Positions 50,901-61,486 of a DNA stretch of 64,000 bases are shown piece by piece; position 1 is the stretch's first letter, and each line of letters opens with the position of its first letter. The notes below the pieces were generated by a model. It saw only the letters and a program-made list of their open reading frames with translations, was not told where the DNA came from and searched no databases. The stretch spans positions 2,170,001-2,234,000 of the forward strand of contig JAZARR010000266.1 in assembly GCA_037389465.1 (NCBI GenBank). The letters are read 5' to 3'. The position numbers were made by a program, and so were the translations under genes. Origin of the DNA: Baylisascaris procyonis. Taxonomy: Eukaryota; Nematoda; Chromadorea; Rhabditida; Ascarididae.

Positions 50901-51063
50901 AAATGAAGAAGCGAATATAAATAACCGAAAACGAGGTCGAAGAATCAAGCTGATTCGACCGTGCACGAACGTTTTCTCCGGATCGGTTGTCGGTGTCGGT
51001 GGGTAATGGTGGTGTATAACGCCAAGATCGTTTCCTTCCTCCACTTCCACTTCCTCCACTCAT
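44350..51063 (-). CDS. Unrecognised coiled-coil protein, six exons
   Basis: Exons: 50926-51063, 49277-49428, 47704-47892, 46805-47167, 45326-45524 and 44350-44640, giving 443 codons plus stop with every junction in phase. The N-terminus is Gly/Ser-rich and basic (MSGGSGSGGRKRSWRY). Exon 2 is a heptad-like helix (LEKLVSEVQSLRELI..YRVLLNENRSLKRAIGIM), probably a dimerising coiled coil. Exons 3 and 4 are polar and disordered, rich in Ser/Arg/Glu, ending in an acidic run (GEEDEHQDDDED). The last two exons look like a folded domain: TFRVSGYRGQSKMTDEW..YPIRPHQYWDIRKEDYEALIP, then a charged helical part (EKEKNALIRSIYDWFRYQHR) and a basic end (GKKLKKCEVAAARKQLIESF). I do not recognise the family. A nuclear or cytoskeletal scaffold would fit but is only a guess. 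The donor of exon 1 has an in-phase alternative at about 50970. A strong acceptor 9 bases before the ATG supports the start. Confidence 0.78.
47925..47979. repeat. (AT)n microsatellite
   Basis: A perfect AT dinucleotide run of about 55 bases lies just upstream (in gene orientation) of the third exon of the coiled-coil gene, 33 bases from its acceptor. It is self-complementary and likely to vary in length. Confidence 0.97.
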
Positions 51064-51072
51064 CTTTACCAG

Positions 51073-51087
51073 CTGAAAAAAAAAAAA
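51073..51087 (-). promoter_or_regulatory. Spliced-leader acceptor for the coiled-coil gene
   Basis: On the minus strand a run of twelve T followed by CAG ends nine bases before ATG 51063-51061. A pure poly-T/CAG acceptor this close to the start codon is the usual form of a nematode trans-splice site. The short leader (CTGGTAAAG) has no stop in frame, so a cis-spliced upstream exon cannot be excluded. Confidence 0.6.
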
Positions 51088-51180
51088 CGAAAATTACGGT
51101 GAACAACATTCACTTTTTGCGAAAAAACGGGTGTAATTTGTGAAACCGTATTACTTCAAGTATCCAATGGGACGGCGGAC

Positions 51181-51240
51181 GGATTAGGGGAGAGGGCGGA
51201 GAACAGAAGGGGAGGGGAAGGGGAAGGGCCAGGGGAATGG
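51181..51240 (+). repeat. G-rich purine tract upstream of the coiled-coil gene
   Basis: Repeated GGGGA units (AGAAGGGGAGGGGAAGGGGA and flanks) form at least six G-runs within 60 bases, about 100-170 bases upstream of the trans-splice acceptor. On the transcribed strand this is a C/T tract in the presumed outron or promoter. It fits a G-quadruplex pattern. Confidence 0.6.
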
Positions 51241-51546
51241 AGCAGAAGTGTGAAGAATCAAAAGAAGAGTAAAGGGGGGAGAGAGTGATAAATTTGAAGT
51301 TTAAACAAAATTTCTCGCTTTTCTGCTGCTTAACAAAATATGGCACAACGATGGCGAACAACTACAGAGAAATACATTCATGAGTACGAAATTAAATATA
51401 AGGAAGTGCCGATTAAATGAAAAACTTATAAAAAATCATTCAAAATCGCATATAATAAACATCTGTGGAAGTTGTTGAAAAATGCAAATAGATAAATTCA
51501 ATATCGAATGTAATACATAACTGTTCAAGCGATCCGTAGTTAGTAC

Positions 51547-51793
51547 CGTTCTATCCAAAAAATAGACGATCTCCGCAACTTCAATCTCACTTGTAGTAAT
51601 CTTTATACCCATATGATTTAGCACATCTTTCTTGAGGCTATCGGTATTCACAATTTTTATTCTTTCCCTTCTATCCTCCTGAACTTTATCCCATTCGGAA
51701 AGCATCAATGCACTAATAGCTTGGCTAATCGCATCGGATCGTTCGTATGTATGAATCAATAACAAAAAGGTTTCGTTGATAACAAATAAATGG
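51547..51793 (-). CDS. Exon-like open frame upstream of the coiled-coil gene
   Basis: A minus-strand frame reads ..LLLIHTYERSDAISQAISAL..EWDKVQEDRRERIKIVN.. to ..EVAEIVYFLDRT, a mostly helical, charged sequence unlike random translation. It ends near a possible donor (ACG|GTACTA) at 51547, or slightly later at an A|GTTATG. The acceptor is unclear. It may be the last exon of a separate upstream gene on the same strand (stop at 51436-51438 if read through) or a 5' exon of the coiled-coil gene. I cannot decide and do not recognise a family. Confidence 0.4.
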
Positions 51794-52079
51794 GTATTCA
51801 CTTAATCGACTCACCACCTAAAACAAAATTAACCAAAGTTTGTTTCTGGGGAAATCCTTCCGGATTTCGCAGCTAGCATTGATAATGTTTGTTTTATAAA
51901 GTAGATAAAAAGTGTGACCATTTCCTTGAATGAATAATCAAGCTAACGGAGAATGAAGTAAGCCAGTGGAAAAACAACTGTACAATTAAGCGCTAGAGAT
52001 AGAAATATTCGAGTGGACCTCGAAGTAGAGCTATATATCTTCCTCCGTGTCCTTCTCCTTAAATCCTTGCACGCTTAAA

Positions 52080-52475
52080 TTATCGGTTACTATCCGATTG
52101 TATCCCATTGATTTTTCTGTAAATAGCTATCACTATTGTCGTGATTTGCTCCAGTAGCTGTTCATGCGGGGCAAATATGTGACATCGGTTCGTTGTGGCG
52201 ACGATTTTTGCCAGAAGCGAGATCACATGGTGGGGGGTGAGGAAAATCGAAAGCAAAAGCGAAATCTCGTTGGTAAATGATCTAGATGGAGTATGGCGTA
52301 TGGTCAGAACGGATGGCCTCAACGAAAAATACGGGAAACTGTTCTTCGTTGGTGCACTCGCTGGGAACTACGGCCTTCGCATCGACGTTGATCCTGTTTC
52401 AAGACATCCTACGTTCGGTCGCCGACGATGCCACTATTGTACGACGCATCTACCGTCGTTCGAATGAATGAAGAA
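52080..52475. other. Open frames on both strands, coding strand unresolved
   Basis: On the plus strand one frame reads DGLNEKYGKLFFVGALAGNY, and a second frame ends in DATIVRRIYRRSNE and a stop at 52471. On the minus strand a frame reads EISLLLSIFLTPHHVISLLA and stops at 52080. All have amino-acid composition plausible for real protein and they overlap, so at most one or two can be real. No splice chain settles it. Confidence 0.3.
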
Positions 52476-53185
52476 TGGGGATATGCCAATAGATCTCACG
52501 CCTTGTTGCTGCGGCCGCACTATGAAAGCCAAGATGAGGGCAACAGAGTAGCTACGGCGATGTGCTTGGCTCCGACTTCAACTTAAAAAGCGCAGCCTTC
52601 AAAGTGTGTGGGAAGAAGTATTTATATGATTTACGCTTCAATGAATAAAGACTACACTACTTTTGCTACTGTTACTAATTATCGGAACAGTGTGGAATAA
52701 ACCAAAAAGATGATGGTTGAAAAGCGCATATGTGGGCACACCGATGTTGAAGTCTTATCTCATACTAACCTTCATAACAGTATTCATTCGATGGTATGTT
52801 TTAGTGTCGAGTTTGCAAGAAAAAACTGAAAATACGACCGGAAAACCTTGATGACCTTCGCTTCCCCTAACTTAACACAATGTGCAGTGAACATAAGCAA
52901 TTGGAGCGATAAGCTCTGAATAAAAACAGTGGAAGGGGATAGTATAAGGCCATAATGAGGGAATTGCTTAATACTCGCAGTGAAAGGCAAAAATCCCTTA
53001 ACTCGTCACTAAAGCATGAGTTGCTCCTTCCAAATTTCTTACGGTCGACATGAGCGAGGATCCCTCCTTGCATCTCGTTTCATACCAATCGTTGCTTTCC
53101 CTCAGCTCCTCCTACCACTGCCTCTCCCCTCACCAATTCAAACATATATCATTATCTGACAAAAATAACATTTTCGGGAATATGG

Positions 53186-56100
53186 TTATAATGCAAGCGT
53201 ATTTCTACATCTTAATTGGATAATGTAGTCCCTTCCTCCCACAACCGCACCTCCTTGTCTAGGACTCATCTCCTCCCCGCCCGTCCTCCAAATCCCCTGC
53301 GACACGTTGCATCCGAACCAACAACAAATCGCACTCATCGCGACATTGACGCGTAAGCATAACGCGTTCACTAAACATCGTGGGGATATTCCATTGTGGT
53401 AAAACAAGGCTCCGGCTCCAACGATCGGAACATATCTTCGTTGATGGTCAAACTGTGATGCGTGAAATCCATGGACTGTCAATTAGTACAATAATATCAT
53501 ATTATTTATTGTGACAATGAAAATGAATTAATGTCACTCAACTCTTCTATAAATCAATCTCTTTCACGATATAATTTAATAGCAATGCTCACAAATTTAC
53601 GTTTATTCGTCCATTCGTCGGATGCGATTCACAAAGCATCGAAATGAAATTTGTTATGGAAAACATATATCACTGTATAACCTCGCAAACCAACTCTTAA
53701 GTAGTTCCCTCTTATGGGAATGGCCATGTCGAAGATAACGCTGATCTTGACCACGTTAGCGATAACTTCTGATGGATCGATAGGGCGGGGCAGGGAAGAG
53801 GGAGTGACTCGTGCTACTCGGCACTTATGTCGCAGACTGCGATCATTTAGAATGTGTTGATAAGTTAAAACAGGTCGACAACAGAAGCCGTCAGGGAAAA
53901 GCTTTATGACCTTTTTTACAATTAAAGGAGAGTGGAACATTTATATTCCATCGGAAAACAACGTATATTCGCCATTACGGAGGGGAAGGGGAGGGCACTT
54001 CTTGCTCACAAAATCGTTGTTATGGATAGACGGTCCAAATAAGGGATGCAGCGATAAAGGACGAACCAATGAATAGTTACACTCATTTTTCCACCCTCAT
54101 CGTTAGAACGAGGGACTAGACAGTCCGTCCCTCCCCTGGTCTTGAGTGGAAGAGGTGAATTTAAAGATAGTGCAGGATAATGACTTATTTCATCAAATTC
54201 TTCTTACGACGATGTGCAGTTCTGTAAGATGAAGACTTCAGTTTTTTTCGAGATAATAAATACCCAATTGTTTTTGCTTATTCCGAAGGAGAAAGGATCG
54301 GGCAAGGGAAACGGGAATGAAGAATTAACGTAATAGGGAATTCTGGATGCAGGGTGATGGGCTAAGGTTGGACACCTATGGGAAAAAGCAAGAAAATGGC
54401 AAAGTCGCTGTGATAAGGAGTTCGAAGAAGGATGTGGATGCTTTGGCGAACTTTGCTCAAAAACTGTAGCCTTATATTGTTAACTTGCCTTTCTTCTCCC
54501 TACGAATACGAAGGTCTCTTCCATTGCATTTAAACAAGCATTTCACTGTTTGGAACCGTTTGCGAGACAATCACTGATCACTGATTCAGAGATCATACTA
54601 ATGAGATGCGTATGTACTTGAAAGTGACCTTAGTGAAAGCAGCACTATTAAAAAATGTGGGGAGGAGAAGGACACTTCCTGACGGGAGAAGCAGAGACTT
54701 AAAGAAGCTATGGATAAAGAAGGGAAACAAAGGAACACCAAGCGATTGTTCCTGAGCACTTGCGGCACGTTGATATAATTGATTCAAAATGCTACCATCC
54801 CATGTATTGAAACGGTTTTCAAGTTCAATGTAAAAAGGATCAAATATGGTTTCGAAGAGACACGTATGCAACTCCGATAGTAATGAATTATGGGTACAAA
54901 ACAGGTGAGATGACGTTTGCAGAGGATGTTATTCAGGTACAGACATCTTAAAAGGATGTTTCCTGTGGTAGAATTATACTCCCAAAGAAAAGCGTTCTCA
55001 CTTCGGCGGTCATCTGATACTGAATGATGGAAACGAAGCGGTCACGCATTAGACTATAAAGTGAATGAAACTAGTAATACAGTCTAGCCGATTGCACCTC
55101 CGATCCGCTCCAATCGAGGAAGCAAAAGAATATAATTAATGCATTCCGAAAACTCCGAGCACTTCCGCACGCATAAATGCCTGCATTCGTATAGCACGGA
55201 CATCAGGTAGCAGAGAGTCGATGCATTTGTTGATAGAGTTGATATGGGCCTTCAGTGGAAGCGAGAAATACAAGTATAACAGTTTTTAAAGGGTGTAACA
55301 ATGCGGGCACAAAACAAAAGATGTGACTCACATCCTTCAAGGAAATATATGCCCCTTTTCTTTCTCTTCCTTCCCTTCAAATGATCGTTGATCGTAGTTC
55401 GTTGTTGACTTCCTTTCAACATCCACAGGTTGTTTTTCATAAACGCTCGCTACAGCGCTAGTGAATGTTATAAAGCTATGAAACACTATCATATAAGAGG
55501 GTGTCTGAGAGTGGGAAATGGAGACGGAAGAAGGTAGGAAGAGGAGTAGCAAAGAAGTGTTCGCAAACGTTCTCAAAGAAACATTTTACTGCAAATCGGA
55601 GCTCCTCGAAAACTTACTTTCCTTTCCGTAGATATTCTGGTAAAACTAGAACACAACAACTACCTCGCAGGAATCTTAAAAACATCCCACCTCATCCACC
55701 TAAGAAAATGTGCACAATCAAGCAGGAAAGTAGATGAAATATATCCTAATATATCCTTCAAAGTATATCCTTTCGAAAGTCATACGTAATTATATAGATC
55801 AGCATTATAGGAACGGCATTAATAATTGCTAAATGAACGGACGACAGGGTTGACTATCAATGGTGTGCATTCTATGCAACAAATTCGCTAGCTTTATCCA
55901 CAGTGCTTTTCGAGTTGAGGCTATTGTTGAGATAGGACATTGTGCCGTCGTAATGCCTCCTTGTAAAGAATAGTTGTAGAAGCGATGTAATCTCTTTTAA
56001 GATGTACGAAGGCGTATTTATGGACACGCATATTTTTATTTAACGATAATTTATGAAACCGGCTGGTCAAGCAAGGTGCACATATAAGCATTTGATATCG

Positions 56101-57620
56101 TGACATGTCGCTATGCTTCACAACCGCAAGCTGAGAACCGTTACGTTCGTGACAGGTGGCATCGTTGCTTCCCACGTCTTTTTTCCTTGTTGAGAAGCAC
56201 ATTCAGAAGGTCAAGTTAGTATGCAAATTTCAATCTTGAAATCGAAAATGTTGATTCTAATGAGATCTACAGGATGTTCAGCCATGCCATTTTGCTTTCG
56301 CAATCGAAAACACGCTGTTCATTGAAGTTTTACCATTGTAGTTCACCGGTTCCAATCCCACCAACAATGAGAATCGTCAGTGAAATAGTTTCACAAATGA
56401 TACATTTAAATCTTAACAGCCCACTTACTTGTTTATCGATCGTGAACTCCATAAAGTTATAGGTGGGATGGATCTTCGCCGAACAAAGACTCCTGTATAC
56501 CTCGCTTCAAAGCGTCACAACTTTTCCTGTATTGTAAATGACGATTACTAAGCTCTAGAAAAACAACGAGATGTTTTCTATGGGCTCAGATACAGTCCTC
56601 CTGTCAGATAGTCTAAAAAACATTTTGCATTCGTTCTAAACTCAATTTATCCCCACCGTCCCACAATAATGATTGATATTCAAATCGTCCGATTATAATT
56701 TTCGAAATATTTTCCCTCTGTTTGATTGTAGATTCATTATTTATTTTACGATTGCGCCTATAATTTTGCACTAATCGATAAGCCGTTATTATTGTCAACG
56801 TTAGATCAACGCTACTTAAGCTATTTTGCTGGGAAAATCAATAACGTTCTCTTTATCACAGAGATCCCACTAGTATTAATGGTGTTATTCTCTTAAACAT
56901 CACAACAGTTGTGTTTTATGCCTTTTGAGGGAAATATAATTAGAGGTACACTATGGCCAACGCAACGTAGACCTACTTGTATACACGTGTTCATTCAACA
57001 GTTGCAGCTGCATTACTAGCAATATCCCAGCTGTGGAATTAGGGATTTCATCGAAGAGACGTCGCCAACCTTCGCCATTACTCCGAGCTTCTCTATTTTC
57101 CCTATCAGTCAATCTTATCAGGTGTTGCAGGATCGGTCCCATCCCATAAAGGGCAACAAGGCTACAGAAATGTCGATTAATGTCAAAACGTTGCTGTGCC
57201 ATCTGCGGAGTAACGAGATCTCTACATGATGTTGTCACCGCTTCTCTGGCCCGCAGGAAGTTCATTGTAAAGGTCACAACAACTGCGTGCATCCCACTAA
57301 TTTGAAATAGGCAAACGCTTTTCAAACTACCGAAACATCTAGTCTCAGCTGCGTTGTAATGGCCGAATTTTCACAACTCCACTAGCGATGTCCATGAAGA
57401 CACAAAGCATAACGTTCGTGATCGGATTTATTGCGGCGAACGAAAAACCCTTCAGAACTCCTGCCAAACTGTTTAATTGTCGATACAATATTGAAAATGA
57501 CCACCCGTCTTCTGAATCACCACCTGTTCGGGGATTCGGAAGAGGAAACTCTTGCAATACTTTTGCATCAAACATGCAGATTCGTCTCATGATGATCCCT
57601 TTCGTCATTTTTGTTGTCAC
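53186..57620 (-). other. Scattered exon-like frames, not assembled
   Basis: Minus-strand stretches that look translated are 53700-53900 (..VARVTPSSLPRPIDPSEVIA..), 54770-54870 (FETIFDPFYIELENRFNTWD), 56998-57303 (..RFDINRHFCSLVALYGMGPI.. to ..IPNSTAGILLVMQLQLLNEH) and 57360-57600 (FDAKVLQEFPLPNPRTGGDS). Several have hydrophobic segments suggestive of a multi-pass membrane protein. However, the plus-strand complement of 57.0-57.7 kb is also open in long frames, and junction phases between neighbouring pieces do not all agree. I therefore report the stretches without a gene model. Confidence 0.3.
56457..56845 (-). CDS. Possible receptor C-terminal exon pair
   Basis: One frame enters after TTTCCCAG at about 56845 and reads DLTLTIITAYRLVQNYRRNR, then IIIGRFEYQSLL to a GTGGGA donor near 56669. 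It joins in phase to 56457-56526 (SCDALKRGIQESLFGEDPSH, then Leu and stop). A hydrophobic run followed by a long basic loop resembles the region after a transmembrane helix in nematode serpentine receptors. Expected later helices are missing, so the gene may be truncated, or this may be the tail of another type of membrane protein. Confidence 0.35.
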
Positions 57621-57811
57621 TGCCTTCCATCACAGTTACACCACCACCTTCTTCGTCAATATGCAAGAATGCCCTCATCGCGTCCTTCTTTCATAAATCC
57701 CTTCCCCCACACTCATCCTGCATGTCTTACGTTATTTGTTTCGGCATTTTTGTCCAAAATTTTATTGTCTTGTTTCGTTTATTAAAGACACGCACTGATA
57801 TAAAGTATCGG

Positions 57812-58011
57812 TTGTGAAGCTAAGCCCACGGTCCAACTCACTTTGGACATTACTGCTCTGGATGATCAACGAAACTTCGCATCACATTTCACCCATATTC
57901 TACGTTATCAACGCACAACCATTACATGTTGCAGATCCAACACCGATTGTTGGCGGTAATACGCTCAGAACGTGCGTACGCCGATTGCTGCGGACAAAGG
58001 CAGCTCATTAG
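57812..58011 (+). CDS. Possible receptor helix-7 exon
   Basis: The plus-strand frame reads SLWTLLLWMINETSHHISPI then FYVINAQPL, and ends in a basic tail (TLRTCVRRLLRTKAAH) and a stop at 58009-58011. The S-P-x-F-Y-V-I-N core after a hydrophobic segment resembles the NPxxY region at the end of helix 7 in rhodopsin-like receptors, followed by a basic helix 8. An in-phase donor (TGC|GTACGC) within the tail could join it to downstream terminal exons. No upstream exons were assembled. Confidence 0.35.
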
Positions 58012-58349
58012 GACACCCCTTAGCAACCGAGGTTGTAAGTTCATCCCCTTTCACAGAGAAACGTCTCATTTGTAATCAATGACACACGTGAATCTGCGCA
58101 ATCCTCTATTCTAAAACTATTGCTCTCAACCTGACTTCCTACATGTCATCGCAATGCAAGCAGTGCTGCACGTGTAAGTCGTAAACCATATAAGCGGGAT
58201 CCCGATCTCTTTGACCGCATACAGCATCCATAGCGGAAGAATGTTCAACCCCGTTAAATTCAATGTTGCGCAATAACTCAAACAGAAGGCCACTAGACTC
58301 GCTAGAACGTAAGGTCCACCCAACCACACACATTTTCTCAGCACCTTCA

Positions 58350-58640
58350 CCAGTTACTAGCCCTTAACTAGAGTAAAGCCGACTACCTCGTAGATGAACC
58401 GACCGCACCGCCTTGGCTGACTCCAGTGGCTTTACATTTTGAGAGCTTCAGCCCGTGTGCACATCCACGGGGCTCACACCCGTTCCACGTTTGCAAATTA
58501 GAAACCATTGAGCCGGAGTTGCGAACCCTTGGACTTGAACGCACTACCTGACGACGCTCTACACCAACACCAAGTCCGCGGACACCCCATTACCCATCCA
58601 CGCCCACACCCTACTCGGGGGCACCACGAAGCCGTCTGCT
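58350..58640 (-). repeat. GC-rich repeat with a tRNA-like head (possible SINE)
   Basis: This block is clearly richer in G and C than its surroundings. On the minus strand it contains TGTAGAGCGTCGTCAGGTAG followed about 35 bases later by GGGTTCGCAACTCC. The first resembles the D-arm/A-box and the second the T-arm/B-box of a tRNA gene, at roughly tRNA spacing. The stems are imperfect, so it is not a working tRNA. A tRNA-derived SINE or a decayed tRNA-like repeat is the best reading. Confidence 0.4.
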
Positions 58641-59640
58641 ACAGCAAACGGAGTCAAAACACTCTCCAGCCCTCCTCGATCACTCCATATGTATGCTGAA
58701 TGCCTTATTCACTGTATTCATATTGTGCAAGAAACAAACAGATGTAACAAAAAGTTTATTGCGAAATTATCTTTCACCGAAAAGTGTCCGAAACGTTGGC
58801 AAAATGTGTCGAAAAATATTATTTAAACGAAAAAAAGATGCTAAAAACGCCAAAAGAATATCGAAAAATATCCGAAAGAAGAAAACAGCTAAAAGTACCA
58901 AAAAAAATGATCAAAAAGTGATGGACGCAAAGTGTATAAAAGTGCTCAGGTGAATAGCAAAAGCATTTTGTTTTACGACATCACTAAAACATATCAAACT
59001 AAACCGAGAGCGTCAATGATTTGAGACAAAGCTATGAAACGAGGCAAAATTTTCAAGCAACTACCTAAACATTCCCCCGAAGGATTTCGCTATCAAATAA
59101 ACCTAGCTGATAACAAAAACAGGTAACTGCTATTGTGAATGCATTTACCCACCCATGTCATCTCGCAGAAGTTACTTTATGGGTTTTGAGTACCTGTTAT
59201 CGAAAGACTCATGTAGACTTTCACAAACGTTTTCCCTCCGAAATTAGCGGGAATCCCTGGAGCCTTACCTAGGCAGACTAACAACTATGCTTAAAAGGCA
59301 GATACCTTCAATTACCGAATGTCAGTCATTCTCTTACTCGTGTACATGCGGCGTCCTCCCATTGAAAATGCGAAACGTCGATAGTGGAAACGAAATCGAA
59401 ACGTCCTCCCATTCCACGTAACGAAGGGCTACATAAAAAACTCGCGTGCGGCCATACTACGATCCTCATAAGCAACGTACTGTAGGAGAGGGCGCATCGA
59501 TAGCGAAAAGCAGGATGCCAGTGCAAGTTCGACGACGCGAGTTGCCGTACTAGAGGCTTGTCTATGCATATATTTAGGTCCTTTATAAGATAAATCCTGG
59601 CTGGAATTGAACAACGCCAACTGTTGTCACAAGAGCACAC

Positions 59641-59858
59641 GTTCGTCATAAATCCTAGCACGGGGCCAATAATACGGTTACAATCGTCCATCCAGAAATG
59701 CCTCCCTGACAGCACCACTAATATTCCATACATTGCGATGCTAAGATTTGATATACTGATAGAAATAGTGATCGACGACAAATGCACACAACAATAGCAG
59801 TTATTTACACGTGGGAAGCCATTCGATGCAGCTCGAAAAGCGAACTCATCAATATTAT
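59641..59858 (-). CDS. Rhodopsin-like receptor exon (helix 2 to start of helix 3)
   Basis: The exon lies between CCCTTGCAG at 59859 and AAC|GTGTGC at 59641. It reads RVNNCYCCVHLSSITISISI then SNLSIAMYGILVVLSGRHFW then MDDCNRIIGPVLGFMTN. This is the pattern of a class A receptor: a basic-polar loop, helix 2 with a conserved-type NLSIA core, a Trp in the first extracellular loop and the Cys that opens helix 3. The neighbouring exons that should carry helices 1 and 3-7 are not identified with confidence, though minus-strand hydrophobic frames at 58126-58350 and 56.5-57.6 kb are candidates. Nematode chemoreceptors evolve fast, so the family is not named. Confidence 0.5.
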
Positions 59859-60005
59859 CTGCAAGGGTGAAATTTCCTAGCTGAAACCTCCACATAGTCC
59901 ATCTTGGAAAGAGGCGCGAAGCCGTTCAACCTTATAGGAACCTTATATTGTCTACGAAACAATCTTAAGTGAAATTCGATGAACAAAAACAGTCAAGCTG
60001 ACCAG

Positions 60006-60203
60006 GTCTACGACCAACTACGTCCACTTCTGAAACGTCTCAGCACCCTCACCCGATCTTATACTAATACGCCTGGAAGTAGCGCTAACATTCCTTCACG
60101 ACAATATCACCTCATCAACCTCCCCAAAATGCCGCATGATTCATTGTCCATTGCCCGAAAAAGTTACATGAAGCATCAACAATCGAAAACAATCTGCTCA
60201 TGA
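60006..60203 (+). CDS. Plus-strand terminal exon 1 (basic tail)
   Basis: After an acceptor-like ACCAG the frame reads VYDQLRPLLKRLSTLTRSYT then ..SSANIPSRQYHLINL.. and stops at 60201-60203. AATAAA follows at about 60244. The peptide is polar and basic, like a cytoplasmic tail. It enters in phase 0, as do the next two terminal exons. The upstream exon is not located. Confidence 0.4.
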   Translation, partial: VYDQLRPLLKRLSTLTRSYTNTPGSSANIPSRQYHLINLPKMPHDSLSIARKSYMKHQQSKTICS

Positions 60204-60479
60204 TGTGCCCCTCCTGCATTACCACCCTACATTAATACTAAGCAATAAAGCTACCACTCTACTTTCTAGATCACGTAGAATTCTCTGCGCAGAATTCAAA
60301 TAAAAAGAGAATGCATACGGTTCACAACATTAGTGATGCTGCTTTCCCTGTCGAATAACGAGGATATCCCCATCCATTATTCCATAACATAACTGCGGAA
60401 TACTTCATAATGAGCGTCTCCAACATGATCGCTATTACCAATACCATCGAATAATATTCTCCACAAAAGCTATTTCTAG

Positions 60480-60677
60480 GAGTCGATATACCCGCGTAAA
60501 ACAACGTCCAGCACCAAACGAGCAACATCCCAGCATGTCCATTTTGCTGATACCATTAGCAACAGTATAGAGAGAACGCCTGCTGTCGTCCAGCGAGCTA
60601 GTAAAGGCTCTCGACACCACCGGATATTCACAGCCAGTCAGGCATTTGTCCGTCGCTGTGAGAAGTCGTCCTCCTAA
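60480..60677 (+). CDS. Plus-strand terminal exon 2 (basic tail)
   Basis: The acceptor TATTTCTAG is followed by an open frame of 65 codons: ESIYPRKTTSSTKRATSQHV then HFADTISNSIERTPAVVQRA, ending RRCEKSSS and TAA. AATAAA overlaps the stop (60677-60682). It enters in phase 0. The content (Ser/Thr/Arg/Lys) suits a phosphorylated tail. It could be one of several alternative last exons of one gene. The minus-strand frames here look like shadows. Confidence 0.45.
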   Translation, partial: ESIYPRKTTSSTKRATSQHVHFADTISNSIERTPAVVQRASKGSRHHRIFTASQAFVRRCEKSSS

Positions 60678-60916
60678 ATAAAGCACACCCCCATCCCCCT
60701 ATCACCCTACCCTCATGCTCACTCCACATAATCCTTCATACTTCCAGTCATATATTCGCAGAAAAGAAGTATCCACGTACTTAAACGAGACCCAATCGCC
60801 ACAATGCTAATTATAGTATGTTGAAAAACTTAACGAGAATAGCATTCCCATATCAGCGACCGAAATAAGATAGAAAAACGTACATTCCCCGTTGCATACT
60901 TGGCGAACGTCAGCAG

Positions 60917-61087
60917 ACGCAACACGGTGATGGGCAGAATAGAATCAAACGGGTCACGCCAGTCAATGCATTGCGTTGTTCACACTCAGACATGAGTAGT
61001 CGAGGCACAACCACAAATACCATCGATCGAAGAGGTAAACGCAAGCGAACAAACGAAGATTTCAATGTGATAGACCCACCGACGTGA
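60917..61087 (+). CDS. Plus-strand terminal exon 3 (basic tail)
   Basis: After CAGCAG the frame reads QNRIKRVTPVNALRCSHSDM then SSRGTTTNTIDRRGKRKRTN and ends DFNVIDPPT with TGA at 61085-61087. A second open frame overlaps the first part (60853-60991, ..FPVAYLANVSRRNTVMGRIE..), entered after TATCAG, so the exact exon is uncertain. It also enters in phase 0. The RRGKRKR cluster could be a nuclear localisation or membrane-proximal basic motif. Confidence 0.4.
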   Translation, partial: TQHGDGQNRIKRVTPVNALRCSHSDMSSRGTTTNTIDRRGKRKRTNEDFNVIDPPT

Positions 61088-61463
61088 AGCAATAACGATC
61101 GGAATCGCTGCTAATCATTGCATCTGAACGAAAGATTCAACCCCCCCCCACTCTCCTTCCCCTAGCCACCTGCCATTTGCCAATGCAGTTAATCATAGCA
61201 AGCTGCATAATCCATTAAAAACATGAAATAACAGTAATCTGCGACCGATAAAGAATTCACAGCAGTCCTTCCTCTCACGTAACAGTAGAAATACCAGCAT
61301 CAGCAACTCAAACCAATGAATCGAAAGCAGTGCTTCTCAATCCGTTAGCCAATCTCTTAGATTTTAAAATACAACAAAATTCTTCAAACGATGAATAACC
61401 AAGTATTGCATCAACAATAGTCAGAGCAGGAATTAAACACATCTAACTCCACAGAATACAGCC

Positions 61464-61486
61464 AAAAAAAAAAAAAAAAAAAAAAA
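61464..61486 (+). repeat. Poly(A) tract, 23 bases
   Basis: An uninterrupted run of 23 A. It could be the tail of a retroposed sequence, but no recognisable element or target-site duplication is evident beside it. Confidence 0.9.

Noticed and set aside
60322..60686. Minus-strand frames with hydrophobic runs
   Set aside because: They overlap a better plus-strand terminal exon with acceptor, stop and AATAAA.
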